Below are positions 62,937 through 64,000 of a stretch of 64,000 nt of DNA, piece after piece. Source of the stretch: an uncultured Isosphaeraceae bacterium (GTDB lineage: Bacteria; Planctomycetota; Planctomycetia; Isosphaerales; Isosphaeraceae); NCBI GenBank assembly GCA_945957605.1, contig CAMFLR010000003.1:680304-744303 (forward strand), in the 5' to 3' direction. The notes beneath the pieces are model-generated. The model was not told where the DNA came from. It ran no database searches and was given only the letters and a program-made list of their open reading frames with translations. The position numbers and the translations under genes are program-made. How positions within the stretch are numbered: the first letter of the stretch is position 1; every line of letters begins with the position of its first letter.

Positions 62937-63092
62937 GACGCGTCTCCTCGAAGGCCGCTTTGAGGATGACATGCACGGGCGACCCGATCAATAAGCGGGT
63001 CACAGATAAGCTGTAGGGTCGCTAGTGGGATTGTCCGGCAAGTCCTGGGATCCGCCCGCCAGATCAGCTATGCTCGTCCAGGAGGCCCGATA

Positions 63093-63575
63093 ATGAGACT
63101 ACCCCGACTGTCGATCGCCGACGTTATGGCGCTTACCGTGCTTGCCGCTCTGGATTCTTTGATTGCGCGAGCCGCCTGGAGAACCAACAACTTCGTACTC
63201 CTTCTCTTCTGCGGAGTGGTGCCCTGGCTTAACGTCTTAATCGTCGGTCTGGTAGTCCTGTGGAGAAGAATCACGAGGAGTGAGCGGATAGCGTTTCTGT
63301 TCGGATTTGAGGTCGCAGGATCGGCGACCCTTATGCTCTTTGTGGCACTGATATTCGGATTTCGCGATGCTTCGCTCGAGGCCTTCATCACGGCTACAAG
63401 CCCCCTGAATCCGCTCGTGGATGCGGCACCACCGGCGGGGCTTGTAGTCGCGGTCGGGGTTGTGATGATCGCGATGACGATCCCGCACTTCATCGTAGCT
63501 CTCGTGTTCGGCTTCCTCAATCGCCGTTACTGCGTCGAGATAAAACTCCGGACACCTCGCGGCAGCGAGTCATGA
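63093..63575 (+). CDS. Four-helix membrane protein
   Basis: A 160-residue protein with a planctomycete N-terminus (MRLPRLSIADVMALTVLAALDS) and four hydrophobic segments (LLLFCGVVPWLNVLIVGLVVLW, EVAGSATLMLFVALIFGF, GLVVAVGVVMIAMTIPHFIVALVFGF). The stop overlaps the next start in ATGA. Function unknown. Confidence 0.65.
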   Translation: MRLPRLSIADVMALTVLAALDSLIARAAWRTNNFVLLLFCGVVPWLNVLIVGLVVLWRRITRSERIAFLFGFEVAGSATLMLFVALIFGFRDASLEAFITATSPLNPLVDAAPPAGLVVAVGVVMIAMTIPHFIVALVFGFLNRRYCVEIKLRTPRGSES

Positions 63576-63808
63576 CACTTTCGCGAATGCGATTCACGGT
63601 GCGGCGGCTGATGATCGCGGTTGCGGTCATAAGCCTTTTCGTGTTCGCCTGGAAGCAATGGTTTCCACGTTATCGAACACTGGTCTTTACGAGCAAGGGG
63701 ACGCTTTATAGATGGGCGTACGACCTGTGGAATCCGAGCGAGGCCCTCGGGTATGAACAAGTCAAGGGCCGCCTCGACGCGGGCGGCGATGGCTTTCACG
63801 TCGAGTGA
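63572..63808 (+). CDS. Small planctomycete-type membrane protein
   Basis: A 78-residue protein beginning MTLSRMRFTVRRLMIAVAVISLFVFAW, the very common planctomycete short-protein leader with one membrane helix. The translated end is a hydrophilic tail. It overlaps the previous gene by 4 bases. Function unknown. Confidence 0.7.
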   Translation: MTLSRMRFTVRRLMIAVAVISLFVFAWKQWFPRYRTLVFTSKGTLYRWAYDLWNPSEALGYEQVKGRLDAGGDGFHVE

Positions 63809-64000
63809 CCCACCGCCAGAACCCGGGTGAGTTGGTGGTTACACGACCAATACATGAGTGAAGTCTAGAAGAAAGTGACCTTCTGGACAATGTCTGCTTT
63901 TCGTCAGCAGCTTACGCCGTTCAGGCGTAATCCATAAAAATCCAAGGCTCATGCCGGATTGCAGGGTGGTGATAGCAAAAGACCGATCAGAGCGCCAAGA
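63809..64000. other. End of window, no gene seen
   Basis: The last 192 bases contain no recognisable start, tRNA or repeat; the region may be intergenic or part of a gene that continues outside the window. Confidence 0.4.

Noticed and set aside
40423..64000. Second copy of the tRNA-Leu 3' end (attR)
   Set aside because: I looked for GTTCGAATCCCACCGCCGGT-like sequence to the end of the window and saw none; the tRNA-Trp T-loop (TTCAAAT) is different.
1..64000. CRISPR array or insertion sequence
   Set aside because: No evenly spaced identical repeats and no transposase gene with inverted repeats were seen. The only recombinase is the integrase at 40519.

Overview
The window reads as a planctomycete chromosome segment of moderately high GC carrying an integrated accessory element. 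The planctomycete assignment rests on two DUF1559 proteins with prepilin-type FTLIELL leaders, a DUF1501 protein with a Tat-like leader, a DUF1549/DUF1553 protein paired with a cytochrome c/WD40/PPC protein, several eukaryote-like Ser/Thr kinases, and short membrane proteins of the type MRFTVRRLMIAVAV. I cannot name the genus from sequence alone.

Positions 1-40300 are chromosomal backbone. In order they carry: an ECF sigma / zinc anti-sigma / secreted Gly-rich protein operon; a lipoprotein with DUF1559; a beta-carbonic anhydrase; a second DUF1559; an acyltransferase; an FHA-kinase; dxr and a site-2 protease (isoprenoid synthesis and envelope proteolysis, overlapping genes); a TPR protein; membrane and HEAT proteins; an mlaE-mlaF-mlaD lipid-transport operon; accA; a kinase; glgC; a cusBA-type metal-efflux RND pair; DUF1501; an FKBP isomerase and methyltransferase (overlapping); a ceramidase-like enzyme; and the DUF1549/1553 plus cytochrome/WD40/PPC pair. 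The last gene contains a clear one-base frameshift at a run of seven A.

At 40338 lies tRNA-Leu(UAA). A complete tyrosine recombinase follows directly, and from there to at least about 61.5 kb the content is accessory. Sub-blocks: (a) an ADP-ribosyltransferase-like protein and a small protein (41.8-43.1 kb); (b) a long minus-strand block (43.0-49.8 kb) with an excisionase-like HTH protein, a secreted trypsin-like protease, a lipoprotein, coiled-coil and membrane proteins, a VirD4/TraD-type coupling ATPase and a ParB-like protein; (c) a sigma-region-4-like regulator with an atypical membrane Ser/Thr kinase (50.1-53.3 kb); (d) two adjacent HNH proteins, one apparently fused to an Mrr-type nuclease fold, and a secreted papain-like protease (55.2-57.6 kb); (e) a phage-like, visibly AT-richer run of a dozen tiny genes headed by a CCA-encoding tRNA-Trp (57.9-61.5 kb). 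From 61.6 kb to the end are small cytoplasmic and membrane proteins that look planctomycete-like again. I found no second copy of the tRNA-Leu 3' end, so the right boundary is undefined and may lie outside the window.

The best candidates for undescribed biology are the coupling-ATPase/ParB/membrane operon without a visible relaxase, the HNH plus HNH-Mrr pair, the tRNA-Trp micro-gene cassette, and the sigma-like/kinase pair. Start codons were moved from the longest open frame where a ribosome-binding site or signal peptide argued for it. All functional calls come from reading motifs, not from database searches.
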